Shown here: piece by piece, positions 8,739-17,802 of the stretch | Layout: each line of letters starts with the position of its first letter | Position numbering within the stretch: position 1 is the first letter of the stretch | Assembly: GCA_002390745.1 (NCBI GenBank) | Contig: DGQK01000024.1 | Location: 117,803-181,802 of the forward strand | Direction: 5' to 3' | DNA length: 64,000 nt | Source of the DNA: Bacteroidetes bacterium UBA4416 | GTDB taxonomy: Bacteria > Bacteroidota > Bacteroidia > B-17B0 > Aurantibacillaceae | Position numbers and translations under genes: made by a program | The notes under the pieces: generated by a model | Database searches by the model: none | What the model was told of the DNA's origin: nothing | Seen by the model: the letters and a program-made list of their open reading frames with translations, nothing else

Positions 8739-10121
8739 ATGGCATTTTTAAAAAACCTTCCGATTTCAAACATGAGCTCTTCCTCACTCTGTGCCTGCCT
8801 CGCCCTGCTGGTGATGGCCACAGGCTGCAAGCCAAAATTCGACACGCCTGATCCCGAAAAAGGAGAGATCGACGCCTCGCGTTATGTCGCTATCGGCTCC
8901 TCTATGACCGCCGGCTTTTCCGACGGCGCCCTGTCTTACGAAGGCCAGCAAAATTCCTTTGCGGCGATCCTGGCCGGGCAGCTGAAAGCCATTGGCGGCG
9001 GGGAGTTTACAGCTCCCGAACTGTCGCCCGCTTCTGCAGGCATCAGCATCATTCCGGGAAACACCCTGAGCATAGCTGCCAAATTCAGGCTGGGCTATAA
9101 AACCGACTGCAAGAACGTGACCTCACTGTCACCGGTGCGCTTGCCGGCCACAGACAACTACGGCATATTCGCTTCTAATGTGTATGCCTCCGGGCCGTTC
9201 CGCAACATGGGCGTAGCCGATGCCAAAAGCTTTCATGTAAGCTATGCCGGCTATGGCAATCCGGCGAATGCCGCGACCGGCTACTACAATCCCTGGTTCG
9301 AACGCATGGCTTCCGGAAATGCCGCCTCTGTGCTCTCCGATGCCATAAGCCAGAACCCTACCTTCTTTACCCTAAACCTTGGCATCAGCGATGTGCTGTC
9401 CTATGCGCTTGCAGGCGGCGCTTACGATAGCATCACCGCACAAAGCCGCTTCGATGCGCACATGGATCTTATTGTCAACCAGCTGACGGCAAACGGAGCC
9501 AAAGGACTCATTATGGGCATCCCCGACTTCACAAAATTCCCCTACTTCACCACCATTCCATATAATGGACTCACACTCGACCAGTCGCAGGCCAACTCCC
9601 TGAATTCCATTTACAATCCGATCGGATTTGACACAGTGTTTGTGGCCGGCGCCAATGCCTTTATGATCTTCGATCCTGCAAGCCCCATCGGGATCCGCCA
9701 ACTCGTGGAAGGCGAGCGCATTTTATTAAGTACGCCGCTCGACTCTGTCAAGTGTTTTTCATTAGGCTCTATTGTTCCTTTCCCGGGAAAATATACCCTG
9801 ACCTTACAGGAAATCGCCGGCATCAAAACAGCCATTACCGCTTATAACATGAAACTGCGTACACTTGCACAGGCTAAGGGACTGGCTTACGTGGATGTGG
9901 ATGCTTTTTTCAACACGCTGAACACGGGCATCGTCTACAACGGCGTTAGCGTGAATGCACAGTTTGTGAAAGGCGGCGGCTTTTCGCTGGATGGCCTGAA
10001 CCTGAATCCCATCGGCAATGCCCTGCTTGCCAACGAATGCATAAAAGCGATCAACAATACGTATAAATCAGGTGTCTTACAGGTCGAAGTGACCAAATAC
10101 CGCGGAACCGTTTTTCCATAA
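8739..10121 (+). CDS. SGNH/GDSL-type hydrolase lipoprotein (catalytic His apparently replaced by Asn)
   Basis: A 460-residue lipoprotein: the signal ends in a lipobox with Cys30 (LLVMATGC). Block I of the SGNH fold is YVAIGSSMTAGFSDG with the nucleophile position at Ser55. FFTLNLGISDVLSYAL carries the block III-type asparagine region (usually GxND). LIMGIPDFTKFPYFTTIP is typical for the Bacteroidota subfamily found beside FadL. The final block reads LDGLNLNPIGNALLANE, where active relatives carry DGVH(L/P)TP. The histidine of the Asp-x-x-His pair is thus Asn (codon AAC, near 9999). The protein could be a non-catalytic lipid-binding relative, or a neighbouring residue may compensate. It is co-transcribed with the FadL porin (2-nt gap). 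Confidence 0.85.
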   Translation: MAFLKNLPISNMSSSSLCACLALLVMATGCKPKFDTPDPEKGEIDASRYVAIGSSMTAGFSDGALSYEGQQNSFAAILAGQLKAIGGGEFTAPELSPASAGISIIPGNTLSIAAKFRLGYKTDCKNVTSLSPVRLPATDNYGIFASNVYASGPFRNMGVADAKSFHVSYAGYGNPANAATGYYNPWFERMASGNAASVLSDAISQNPTFFTLNLGISDVLSYALAGGAYDSITAQSRFDAHMDLIVNQLTANGAKGLIMGIPDFTKFPYFTTIPYNGLTLDQSQANSLNSIYNPIGFDTVFVAGANAFMIFDPASPIGIRQLVEGERILLSTPLDSVKCFSLGSIVPFPGKYTLTLQEIAGIKTAITAYNMKLRTLAQAKGLAYVDVDAFFNTLNTGIVYNGVSVNAQFVKGGGFSLDGLNLNPIGNALLANECIKAINNTYKSGVLQVEVTKYRGTVFP

Positions 10122-10165
10122 TAAAATTTTCTTAACTTTAATTTAACTCCTAAAACCTAAACTGC

Positions 10166-11485
10166 ATGAAGAAAATTTACCTTTCCCTTGTCGCCATCAT
10201 GATGCATGCGCTGGCATTTTCGCAGACCCTGTGCAACAACGGAAGATATTCCGGCAATGTGTACACCACCATCAGCTCCACCCTGGATATTCCTTTCGGT
10301 GCCAGTAAAGCGTTTTCGGGCTCTACACAGACGCTCACCCTCAATTTTTATGAGCCGGCCAACGATACCGCATCTAAAAGGCCTTTGATCATCTTTGCCC
10401 ATGGCGGTAGCTTCATCGGCGGCACAAAAGACGATCAGGATGTGACAGAACTTTGTAACCGCTTTGCTAAAAAAGGCTACATCTGCGCTTCGATCAACTA
10501 CCGGCTCGGTTTCTTCCCCTTTGACTCCACAGGCATTGTGCCTGCGCTCCTGAGAGCGGTACAGGACATGAAAGCCTCGATCCGTTTCTTCTATAAGGAC
10601 CGCGCCACAGTGAATAAATACAAAGTAGACACGGCCAATATTTTTATCGGCGGAAGCTCTGCCGGCGCTATCACGGCGCTTCACTGCGCTTACCTGAACA
10701 AAACCTGCGAGATCAATCCGTACATCAACCAAACAACTCTAACGGCCTCCGGCGGCATTGAAGGCACCAGCGGCAACCCTTGCTATCCTACACGTGTGAA
10801 AGGGGTGATCAACTTATGCGGCGCTTTAGGAAAATACTGGTGGATAGAATCCGGCGATGTGCCTTTATGCTCCATGCATGGCACCAATGACGGCACCGTA
10901 AAATACGGGCAGGGAAAAGCGAACCCTGGTTTCCCAACGTTGTATATGGACGGTAGCCGCATGATCGAAGCAGGCATCGGCGCCTCCGGTGTGAACCACC
11001 GTTTTTACACCTGGTATAATGCCGACCATGTTCCCTATGCAGGTACCAGCGCGAACTCGATCGCCTATATGGATACAACCGAAAAATTCATCAGGGATTA
11101 CCTCGTGATGCGACTGGCCTGCACCAACCCTCCCCTGCAACTTCCGAACACACCGGCAGGAACGGTGACCGCTTATTCCTTCACGGCTTGTAACACCAAT
11201 GTTCCGATGGCATGCGACGTCAGCGTTCGTGAAACAGAAAACACAACACTGGTGGATGAATTGTATCCTAATCCCTCCGCGGATGTTGTAACAGTGTCCT
11301 TCAGAAACCAGAACGAAGATCACACAGTAGTACTCACGGACATGACCGGTAAAACGGTTTTTTCAGACAGTACGAAAGAACAGACCTATACCATCCATAA
11401 AAACCAACTCGCTCCGGGAATCTACTTTTTAAAGACCAGCAATTCACGCGGCGAATATTCCGTGAAGAAGATCATGTTCCATTAA
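10166..11485 (+). CDS. Secreted alpha/beta-hydrolase (carboxylesterase-like) with T9SS type A sorting domain
   Basis: A 439-residue secreted esterase-like enzyme. A signal peptide (MKKIYLSLVAIMMHALAFSQ) is followed by an alpha/beta-hydrolase domain of about 320 residues. The oxyanion motif is FAHGGSFIGG and the nucleophile elbow GSSAG has the catalytic serine at residue 165. The domain looks like the BD-FAE/carboxylesterase group (INYRLGFF). The late histidine candidate lies in NADHVPYAG. The last ~75 residues (YPNPSADVVTVSF ... APGIYFLKTSNSRGEYSVKKIMFH) form a T9SS type A sorting domain, so the protein is exported through the type IX system and probably attached to the surface or released. 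The natural substrate cannot be told from sequence. A strong terminator follows at once. Confidence 0.88.
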   Translation: MKKIYLSLVAIMMHALAFSQTLCNNGRYSGNVYTTISSTLDIPFGASKAFSGSTQTLTLNFYEPANDTASKRPLIIFAHGGSFIGGTKDDQDVTELCNRFAKKGYICASINYRLGFFPFDSTGIVPALLRAVQDMKASIRFFYKDRATVNKYKVDTANIFIGGSSAGAITALHCAYLNKTCEINPYINQTTLTASGGIEGTSGNPCYPTRVKGVINLCGALGKYWWIESGDVPLCSMHGTNDGTVKYGQGKANPGFPTLYMDGSRMIEAGIGASGVNHRFYTWYNADHVPYAGTSANSIAYMDTTEKFIRDYLVMRLACTNPPLQLPNTPAGTVTAYSFTACNTNVPMACDVSVRETENTTLVDELYPNPSADVVTVSFRNQNEDHTVVLTDMTGKTVFSDSTKEQTYTIHKNQLAPGIYFLKTSNSRGEYSVKKIMFH

Positions 11486-11511
11486 TTTCTGACAACAGAA
11501 ATTCTTTCTCT

Positions 11512-11543
11512 AAAACCGTTGCCCTCAAGGTAACGGTTTTTTT
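11512..11543 (+). terminator. Rho-independent terminator after the esterase gene
   Basis: Stem AAAACCGTT (11512-11520) with AACGGTTTT (11532-11540), loop of 11 nt, then a T-run. The T-run merges directly into the first palindrome of the array that follows. Confidence 0.85.
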
Positions 11544-12046
11544 GCTCCTACGGGGTAAGACATGATTACAGATGAAGAAGGGCAGGCTTTATATGACTTC
11601 GCTAGAGCCAATGTTGTTTGGGTATGGTATTCATAAGGTTTTGCTCCTACGGAGCAAGCTGAGTAGTGTAGTTGTCTTGCGGTTAATCATGTTAAGTCCC
11701 TACGGGACTTCATACTGCTCCGGAGGAGAAGTACATGACTAAACACTAGACCTTATCTACAGCGTAGCCAAACATTTCTTGTGTCTTGCTCCTAACGAGC
11801 AAGCGGAACAGAGGGGGTTCTGCGGTTAGTGATGTAAGTCCCGGCGAGCTTCTTGACTGCTCCGGAGGAGCAGAACATTATTAATAGGAGGTAGAGTTGC
11901 GTTACAGGCTCCGTAGGAGCCAAACATTTCTTATGTTGTACTGCTACGGATAAAGTCAAACCTCACACCATCACTAACTTTGCTCCGGAGGAGCAAGACA
12001 TCATTAAAAAGAGGTAGAGTTATGCTACTGGCTCCTAGGAGCCAAA
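11541..12046. repeat. Array of short palindromes in a ~120-bp higher-order unit
   Basis: At least eight short palindromes with GGAGC/GCTCC cores lie in ~500 bp. The perfect ones are at 11641-11657, 11694-11710, 11857-11873, 11907-11921, 11980-11996 and 12030-12043; degenerate ones are near 11544-11557, 11715-11730 and 11785-11803. Each has 6-7 bp arms and a 0-5 nt spacer (TAC, GGA, GTA). The spacing is not random: palindromes of the GGCTCC..GGAGCC type are followed by AAACATTTCTT..TGT (11920, also 11769 and 12044 in variant form). The TGCTCC..GGAGCA type is followed by GACAT(C/G)ATTA or AACATTATTA and then GAGGTAGAGTT. This is a decaying tandem array of a composite unit. No ORF of note crosses it. 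It lies between a terminator and the protease gene. Confidence 0.85.
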
Positions 12047-12452
12047 CATGTTCTCCTGCTAAATATCCGTTGACTCGTTTTCTCTTACCTTAATGACATT
12101 GCCGAAGGATTAAACATACACATCAACATTTAATTCTATCATGATAAGACTCTTTCAGGGCCAATGAATAAACGTAAGCCGGATCACTTTCCCAACAGGT
12201 ATGATTAAAACACAAACAAGGATAAAAAGCCACGTTTTTTATTTGGTTCCTGTATTTATCCGAAAATAAGATGATCTTCTGAAAGCCTTTTGGCACTAGC
12301 AAAGCGCAGCACCATCCCTAAAGAATTTAGATTCCATGAAAATCTATCATTTTCAATACTATTTTTTTGTATTTGCCCTGCTTTTAACACAGCCCTCTTG
12401 AGATACTCTTAAAAATATCATAACTTAGTTATGTTACTTTTAATAAAAGGTT
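12047..12452. other. Non-coding remainder upstream of the reprolysin-like protease
   Basis: About 400 bp of AT-rich sequence after the palindrome array. I see no gene or RNA here. A TACTTTTA (12435-12442) resembles the -7 box but lies too close to the ATG at 12453 to be convincing, so the promoter of the protease is not firmly located. Confidence 0.5.
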
Positions 12453-15400
12453 ATGACTAAACGTTACTTTAAGAAACTCCTGATGATTTCAGGTGTGTTT
12501 TTCGGCGCTGCCTTATCAGCACAAACTTCCGGGGACGGCCTCTGGACGATCTCAAATTCTAAAACCGCTCAGGGCGAAAAAACCAACAGGGCTTCTATTC
12601 CCGGGGATTACTTTCTGGCGAAGCTCGATTTAGCCTTATTAAAAGTAAAGCTCATCCATGCCCCGGTGATTCACTCCGGCTCCGGGCAGCCCCTTACCCT
12701 GGAATTCCCGAACGCGCAGGGCGGCTTTGAAAAATTTGCAGTGTATGAGTCCTCTATCATGGACCCTGTTCTCGAAGCCAAGTTCCCGATGATCAAAACC
12801 TATGCAGCGCAGGGCATCGACGATCCGACTGCCACCATGCGTTTCAGCGTCACCCAATTCGGATTGCACAGCATGGTACTCTCCGGGCAAAAAAGCACCT
12901 GCTATATCGATCCTTACACCACCGATCTGGTAAACTATATCGTATACGACCGGGCATCCTTAGGAGCCGATCCACAGCCTTTCACCTGCCTCACAGCGGA
13001 TAACGTATCCTTACCATCCTTACAGAAAAATACGGCAGGGCCTGTCAGCGTGCAAAACATCAACGACCAGAAACTGAGAACCTACCGCCTCGCCCAATCC
13101 TGCACCGGCGAATACGGCGCCATTTTTATGGGAACAGGAACCGTGGCCCAGCAAAAAGCCAACGTACAGGCGCAGATGGCCATTACCATGAACCGTGTGA
13201 ACGGCGTCTACGAAAGGGACCTGGCCATCCACATGAACTTTATCGCCAACAACGACCTCCTGATCTATATGAATGCCTCTACCGATCCATGGACGAATGA
13301 ATGGAATACCAAAACCGCCCAAACCATTGATGCCGCTATCGGCGTGAACAATTACGACATCGGCCACAATTTTAACACCACCGGCGGGGGAAATGCAGGG
13401 TGCCTCTCCTGCGTATGCCTGAGCACATCTCAAACCAATATGCACAAAGGCCGTGGCTACACAGGCCGCGCCAATCCAACCGGAGACGCCTTCGATATTG
13501 ATTATGTAGCGCATGAGATGGGCCATCAGTTCGGAGGCTACCACGTGATGAACACCTGCAGCCGAAGCGGCAACGGAACCACAGAGGTAGAACCTGCCAG
13601 CGGAAGTTCCATTATGGGTTATGCCGGCATCTGCTCTTCCAATGTACAAAGCAACAGCCACGATGACTTCAATTACGTGAACATCCGCGACATCAGCGTC
13701 AATATCAAAACCGGCAACAGCACCTGCGCCGCCATTACCAACCTCACCAATAATCCCCCGACAGCCAATGCAGGCCCTGACTATGTGATCCCGAAATCAA
13801 CACCCTTCATCCTGGAAGGAACCGGCAGCGATCCTGACGGCAACAGCACCTTGACGTATAACTGGAGCCAGAACGACCCGGCCCAGTCACCCGGAAACGG
13901 CTCGCCGCAATCGACCTATGCGACAGGCCCTATGTACAGGGCGATTTCACCGCTGACCTCTCCAAACCGATACATGCCGGCACTCGCCACGGTGATTGCC
14001 AACAACATATCCTCAACCTGGGAAATGACACCCTCCGTAGCCCGCGACCTGAACTTCTCCTTTATCGTTAGGGACAATGCCGTGGGCGGCGGACAAACAG
14101 CTTCCGACCTAATGAAAGTGACCGTCAACGGAACGGCAGGCCCATTCTCTGTAACATCACAGGCAACCGCAACCACCTGGACCGTAGGAACCACGCAAAC
14201 CATCACCTGGAATGTGGCCGGCACCACGGCAAGCCCGGTGAGCACACCAAGCGTCAACATTTTTCTGTCTACAGACGGCGGCAATACCTACCCGGTAACC
14301 ATTGCCAGCAACAGACCGAACAATGGCTCTGCCACCATCACTGTTCCGAATAACGTCACCACTACAGGCCGCATCATGGTACGTGGCGCCGGAAATATTT
14401 TTTACGACCTGAATAACGGTGTCATCACAATCAAAGCCGCAGCAGCAGCCAGCCCGGTTTCCAGCTTCAGCGTAGCTTCTGCAAGCCGCTGCACAGGAAC
14501 GGCGATCTCTCTGACAGACCAGTCCCTGAATACTCCTACCACCTGGACCTGGTCGGCAACGTCTTCCACAGGTGTAACATTCTCAAATGCCAATGCCCAG
14601 AACCCAACCGTAACCTTTGCCAATGCCGGCACTTACACCATTTCCCTGAGCGCCCAGAATGCCACCGGATCCAGCACTTCCAGCCAAACGCTGACCATAA
14701 ACGCCACACCGAATGTAGCCGTCAACAGCGCCACGATCTGTTCAGGCAGTGCAGCCTCCCTCACAGCAACAGGCGCTACGAGCTATGCCTGGAGCAACTC
14801 GGCTACAACAGCTGTCGTTTCCGTATCTCCGGCTTCTACTACCAGCTACACCGTAACAGGTACGAGCAATGGCTGCAACAACACCAAAGTAGCAACTGTC
14901 ACCGTTAAAGCCACACCGGTGCTCAATGTAAACAATGCCTCCGTATGCAACGGCAGTCCCGCGATCATCAGTGCCTCAGGAGCTGCCACCTATCTATGGA
15001 ATACCTCGGCCACCAGCTCTTCCATTTCCGTATCTCCTTCCTCTACTACCAATTATACCGTCACAGGTACAACCAATGGCTGCTCGGATACGAAAGTGGT
15101 AACGGTTACCATCAACTCCACACCCACTGTAGCGGTAACTCATGCTACCGTGTGCGCCGGAAGCCCGGCTGTGCTAACGGCATCAGGCGCCAGCAACTAC
15201 AGCTGGAGCAACTCGGCCACTACCGGCAGTATTTCGGTGAGCCCTTCCTCTACAACAAGCTATACGGTAACAGGCTTCAACGGCAGCTGCCAGGATGTGA
15301 AAGTTGCTATCGTCACGGTTAACGCCCTGCCTTCCGTAGCCCTGGCAGTTTCCGCTACAGCAGTTTGCATCAATGAATCTGCTGTCACCTTAAACGGCAC

Positions 15401-15812
15401 TCCTGCGGGCGGTACCTATTCCGGAACCGGCGTATCCGGTAGCTCCTTTAATCCTGCCACCTCGGGCGCCGGCACCTTTACCGTAACTTATGCTTACACG
15501 GATGCCAACACCTGTACCAACAATGCCCAGAAAACCATTAATGTCGGACTTTGTACCGGAATTGAGGAAGTTGAGCAAGCCGGTTTTGTGCTCTACCCTA
15601 ACCCTACTTCAGGTATCTTTACCATCGGTTTAAGCAGCAGCATCGATCACGTCAACCTGGACGTATTCGATGCCATCGGAAAACTCGTGGTTCAACAAAC
15701 AAACCTGGTATCGGGTACAGAAGTATCCCTGGAGAGCTTTGCCAAAGGCATCTACACGGTGAGGATCAGCCATGACAGCAAATACAAGGTGATCCGCGTG
15801 ATGAAGCAGTAA
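12453..15812 (+). CDS. Secreted reprolysin-like metalloprotease with PKD/Ig-like repeats and T9SS sorting domain
   Basis: A 1119-residue secreted zinc protease. After the signal peptide (SGVFFGAALSAQ) comes a propeptide of ~200 residues, then the catalytic domain with the metzincin motif HEMGHQFGGYH starting at His354 and the Met-turn SSIMGYAGIC around Met388. The spacing fits reprolysin-like M12B relatives in Bacteroidota. Downstream are a NPPTANAGPDYVIPKSTPF segment (PKD/cadherin-like), a further Ig-like region and a PKD-type domain (SFSVASASRCTGTAISLTDQ). Three copies of a ~72-residue stalk repeat with the core ICSG/VCNG/VCAG ... TSYTVTG then follow, at about residues 750-960. The last ~80 residues (LYPNPTSGIFTIGL ... 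KGIYTVRISHDSKYKVIRVMKQ) are a T9SS type A sorting domain. Likely an exported protein-degrading enzyme. Confidence 0.92.
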   Translation: MTKRYFKKLLMISGVFFGAALSAQTSGDGLWTISNSKTAQGEKTNRASIPGDYFLAKLDLALLKVKLIHAPVIHSGSGQPLTLEFPNAQGGFEKFAVYESSIMDPVLEAKFPMIKTYAAQGIDDPTATMRFSVTQFGLHSMVLSGQKSTCYIDPYTTDLVNYIVYDRASLGADPQPFTCLTADNVSLPSLQKNTAGPVSVQNINDQKLRTYRLAQSCTGEYGAIFMGTGTVAQQKANVQAQMAITMNRVNGVYERDLAIHMNFIANNDLLIYMNASTDPWTNEWNTKTAQTIDAAIGVNNYDIGHNFNTTGGGNAGCLSCVCLSTSQTNMHKGRGYTGRANPTGDAFDIDYVAHEMGHQFGGYHVMNTCSRSGNGTTEVEPASGSSIMGYAGICSSNVQSNSHDDFNYVNIRDISVNIKTGNSTCAAITNLTNNPPTANAGPDYVIPKSTPFILEGTGSDPDGNSTLTYNWSQNDPAQSPGNGSPQSTYATGPMYRAISPLTSPNRYMPALATVIANNISSTWEMTPSVARDLNFSFIVRDNAVGGGQTASDLMKVTVNGTAGPFSVTSQATATTWTVGTTQTITWNVAGTTASPVSTPSVNIFLSTDGGNTYPVTIASNRPNNGSATITVPNNVTTTGRIMVRGAGNIFYDLNNGVITIKAAAAASPVSSFSVASASRCTGTAISLTDQSLNTPTTWTWSATSSTGVTFSNANAQNPTVTFANAGTYTISLSAQNATGSSTSSQTLTINATPNVAVNSATICSGSAASLTATGATSYAWSNSATTAVVSVSPASTTSYTVTGTSNGCNNTKVATVTVKATPVLNVNNASVCNGSPAIISASGAATYLWNTSATSSSISVSPSSTTNYTVTGTTNGCSDTKVVTVTINSTPTVAVTHATVCAGSPAVLTASGASNYSWSNSATTGSISVSPSSTTSYTVTGFNGSCQDVKVAIVTVNALPSVALAVSATAVCINESAVTLNGTPAGGTYSGTGVSGSSFNPATSGAGTFTVTYAYTDANTCTNNAQKTINVGLCTGIEEVEQAGFVLYPNPTSGIFTIGLSSSIDHVNLDVFDAIGKLVVQQTNLVSGTEVSLESFAKGIYTVRISHDSKYKVIRVMKQ

Positions 15813-15834
15813 TTCAGCTAATCTACATTTATAT

Positions 15835-15866
15835 AAAAAAGCACTTCTTTAGGAAGTGCTTTTTTG
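15835..15866 (+). terminator. Rho-independent terminator after the reprolysin-like protease
   Basis: AAAAAAGCACTTC and GAAGTGCTTTTTT form a long stem (15835-15847 and 15853-15865) with a 5-nt loop, then a T-run. Confidence 0.88.
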
Positions 15867-15908
15867 CATTTTAAACGATCGGTTGGGTTTGTCTTCGCCC
15901 GAACATCC

Positions 15909-16044
15909 GGGCGCCTCCTTCCGCAAAAGGCAAGGCGGAAGGTCAGGCTGCCTGCGGGCTCCGCTTCGCTGCGGTTCTTTACCGCGAAGGAACGGACGCG
16001 GTAAAGGAACCAGGCCCTCCGCATCCCTGGCGCGGCATTCGCTG
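15909..16044 (+). repeat. Dispersed structured repeat family A, copy 2
   Basis: Same order of parts as the copies at 7.2 kb and 36.9 kb: GGGCGCC, a CCTTCCGC/GCGGAAGG stem, GGGCTCCGCTTCGCTGCGG, core hairpin (arms 15973-15986 and 15997-16011) and CCTCCGCATCCCTGGCGCGGC. The core arms again differ by one base (GTTCTTTACC against GGTAAAGGAAC), giving the same single bulge. It fills most of the 324-bp gap between the protease terminator and the sodA terminator. Confidence 0.82.
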
Positions 16045-16087
16045 TTTTAATGTACGATAATCTTTATCGATTGCCTGTCATGAAAAA

Positions 16088-16120
16088 AGAAAGGCCCGTC
16101 ATAAGAGCGGGCCTTTTCTT
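16088..16120 (-). terminator. Terminator after sodA (possibly bidirectional)
   Basis: Stem AAGGCCCG (16091-16098) with CGGGCCTT (16108-16115), flanked by A-rich and T-rich tracts on both sides. It lies 17 nt beyond the sodA stop on the minus strand and would also stop transcripts from the left. Confidence 0.85.
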
Positions 16121-16136
16121 AAAACTTACAACATCA

Positions 16137-16751
16137 TTATTTCTTAGCAGCCGCGTAAAGCTCAGCAACTTTGTTCCAGTTGATCACGTTGAAGAACGCC
16201 GCCATATAGTCCGGGCGACGATTTTGGTAATTCAGATAGTAGGCATGCTCCCACACGTCCATTCCCAGGATCGGCGTGCCTTTGCAACCTGCGTCGGCAA
16301 TATCCATCAAGGGATTGTCCTGGTTAGGCGTAGAACATACCGCTAATTTTCCTTCTTTCACACACAGCCATGCCCAGCCTGAACCAAAGCGTGTAGCGCC
16401 GGCATTTGAAAAATCCGCTTTGAATTTTTCGAAACCACCCAGGTCGGTTTCAATCGCTTTCGCCAGGTCGCCTGTTGGCATACCGCCCGCGTTAGGCGCC
16501 ATGGTCTCCCAGAATAACGAGTGGTTGTAGTGGCCGCCGCCATTGTTGCGCACGGCAACAGGATATTTGGAAATGTTTTTGCAGATCTCTTCGATGCTTA
16601 ATTTCTCTGCATCGGTGCCTTCAATCGCTTTATTAAGATTTGTCACATAAGCCTGGTGATGCTTGTCATGGTGGATCTCCATGGTTTTAGCGTCGATATG
16701 TGGCTCCAGGGCGTTGAACGCATACGGTAATTTTGGTAATTCGAATGCCAT
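16137..16751 (-). CDS. sodA: Superoxide dismutase, Mn/Fe family (Mn-type residues)
   Basis: Cytoplasmic enzyme that converts superoxide to oxygen and hydrogen peroxide. The 204-residue length is normal. Metal ligands are visible: His27 in EIHHDKHHQAY, the histidine of HYNHSLFW, and Asp and His of DVWEHAYYLNY. The discriminating positions look manganese-type: NNGGGHYNH rather than the iron-type AAQ..NHTFYW, and Gln in TPNQDNPLMD. Metal choice still needs experiment, since cambialistic enzymes exist in this phylum. It starts 20 nt after the rpe stop, so rpe and sodA probably share the promoter upstream of rpe. Confidence 0.95.
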   Translation of the reverse strand: MAFELPKLPYAFNALEPHIDAKTMEIHHDKHHQAYVTNLNKAIEGTDAEKLSIEEICKNISKYPVAVRNNGGGHYNHSLFWETMAPNAGGMPTGDLAKAIETDLGGFEKFKADFSNAGATRFGSGWAWLCVKEGKLAVCSTPNQDNPLMDIADAGCKGTPILGMDVWEHAYYLNYQNRRPDYMAAFFNVINWNKVAELYAAAKK

Positions 16752-16771
16752 AGCTTGGTTTTGTTTAGGGT

Positions 16772-17422
16772 TTATACTTGTTTTAATTGTTTGATGGTAT
16801 TTATCGGATCTTCGCTGCCGAAGACCGTATTGCCCGCCACCAGCACATCAGCGCCGGAAACGATCAATTTATGGTAATTATTCAGGTCGACGCCGCCGTC
16901 GATCTCGATCATTGCTTTGGAATTTCTTTCCGTGATCATTTTCTTGAGTGCGATGACTTTTGCAAAAGTATTCTCAATGAATTTTTGTCCTCCGAAGCCA
17001 GGATTGACGCTCATTACACAAACCAGGTCGATATCAGCAATGATGTCTTCCAGCTGGTGAATGTTGGTGTGAGGATTTAACGCCACACCAGCCTTCATGC
17101 CGGCTGCTTTAATATTCTGGATGTTGCGGTGCAGGTGCCTGCTGGCCTCGATGTGAACCGTAAGGGTGTGTGCACCGGCATCTTTAAAGGCCTGCGTATA
17201 GCGGTCGGGATCTTCGATCATCAAATGCACATCCAGCGGCTTTTTGGCATATTTCTGAAGCACTTTCAATACCGGGAAACCGAAGGAAATATTAGGAACA
17301 AACAATCCGTCCATAATATCCACATGGAACCAATCCGCATCGGAAGCATTGATCATTTCAATATCCCTTTGCAGGTTTCCGAAATCGGCAGACAGGACAG
17401 ATGGGGCAACTAAATGTGACAT
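16772..17422 (-). CDS. rpe: Ribulose-phosphate 3-epimerase
   Basis: Interconverts ribulose 5-phosphate and xylulose 5-phosphate in the pentose phosphate pathway. It is a TIM-barrel of 216 residues, the usual size. Visible signatures are APSVLSADFGNL at the N-terminus, WFHVDIMDGLFVPNISFG (metal-binding His and catalytic Asp), DVHLMIEDPDRY, VMSVNPGFGGQKF (phosphate loop), IEIDGGVDLNN (second catalytic Asp) and VAGNTVFG near the C-terminus. sodA follows after 20 nt. A good Bacteroidota promoter lies just upstream at 17440-17474. Confidence 0.97.
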   Translation of the reverse strand: MSHLVAPSVLSADFGNLQRDIEMINASDADWFHVDIMDGLFVPNISFGFPVLKVLQKYAKKPLDVHLMIEDPDRYTQAFKDAGAHTLTVHIEASRHLHRNIQNIKAAGMKAGVALNPHTNIHQLEDIIADIDLVCVMSVNPGFGGQKFIENTFAKVIALKKMITERNSKAMIEIDGGVDLNNYHKLIVSGADVLVAGNTVFGSEDPINTIKQLKQV

Positions 17423-17439
17423 AATTTTTTAATGTGAAC

Positions 17440-17474
17440 CAAAAATAGAAAATTATAGTCAGGATTGACCCAAA
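17440..17474 (-). promoter_or_regulatory. Promoter of rpe-sodA
   Basis: On the minus strand TTTG (plus 17471-17474), a 23-nt spacer and TATTTTTG (plus 17440-17447) match the Bacteroidota consensus TTTG/TTG...TAnnTTTG. The -7 box ends 17 nt before the rpe ATG. Confidence 0.6.
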
Positions 17475-17748
17475 ATACTTTAAACAAAACCAGCATTTCC
17501 GGTTAAAAAACTATAACACAGGGAATAACAAAAAATAATGCCAATAAGTTTTAGTAAACGGAGAGAAATCTTTCAGGCGGTGGGCCGTTAGAGACCGGGA
17601 AATCTTTTTTGCAGGCATTTTAGCCAGGTTCAATGACCGGTATATTCCCGTTTGATTTATTGAAGCATACATCCCGCCCGTCCATGTTGGGATTAGTACG
17701 GCCAACGCGTTCAATGCGGCTATAGCCTTCTGACGCGAATCTCACAAA
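17475..17748. other. Gap between the rpe promoter and the rpoD terminator
   Basis: About 270 bp with no feature I can support. A 67-codon minus-strand frame (17511-17714) has no recognisable domain and no ribosome-binding context. Confidence 0.5.
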
Positions 17749-17782
17749 AAAAGAGGCCCCCGAGCTAAAGGAGCCTCTTTCA
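17749..17782 (-). terminator. Rho-independent terminator after rpoD
   Basis: AAAGAGGC (17750-17757) pairs with GCCTCTTT (17773-17780); on the minus strand the hairpin runs into a T-tract. It lies 20 nt beyond the rpoD stop. Confidence 0.85.
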
Positions 17783-17802
17783 CAAACAAACAAGAGAACA
17801 AA

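Noticed and set aside
11541..12046. CRISPR array
   Set aside because: The repeated units are short palindromes with variable arms and irregular spacing, and no cas gene is near.
17511..17714. 67-codon minus-strand ORF between rpe and rpoD
   Set aside because: No domain, no promoter or ribosome-binding context, and composition unlike the genes around it.
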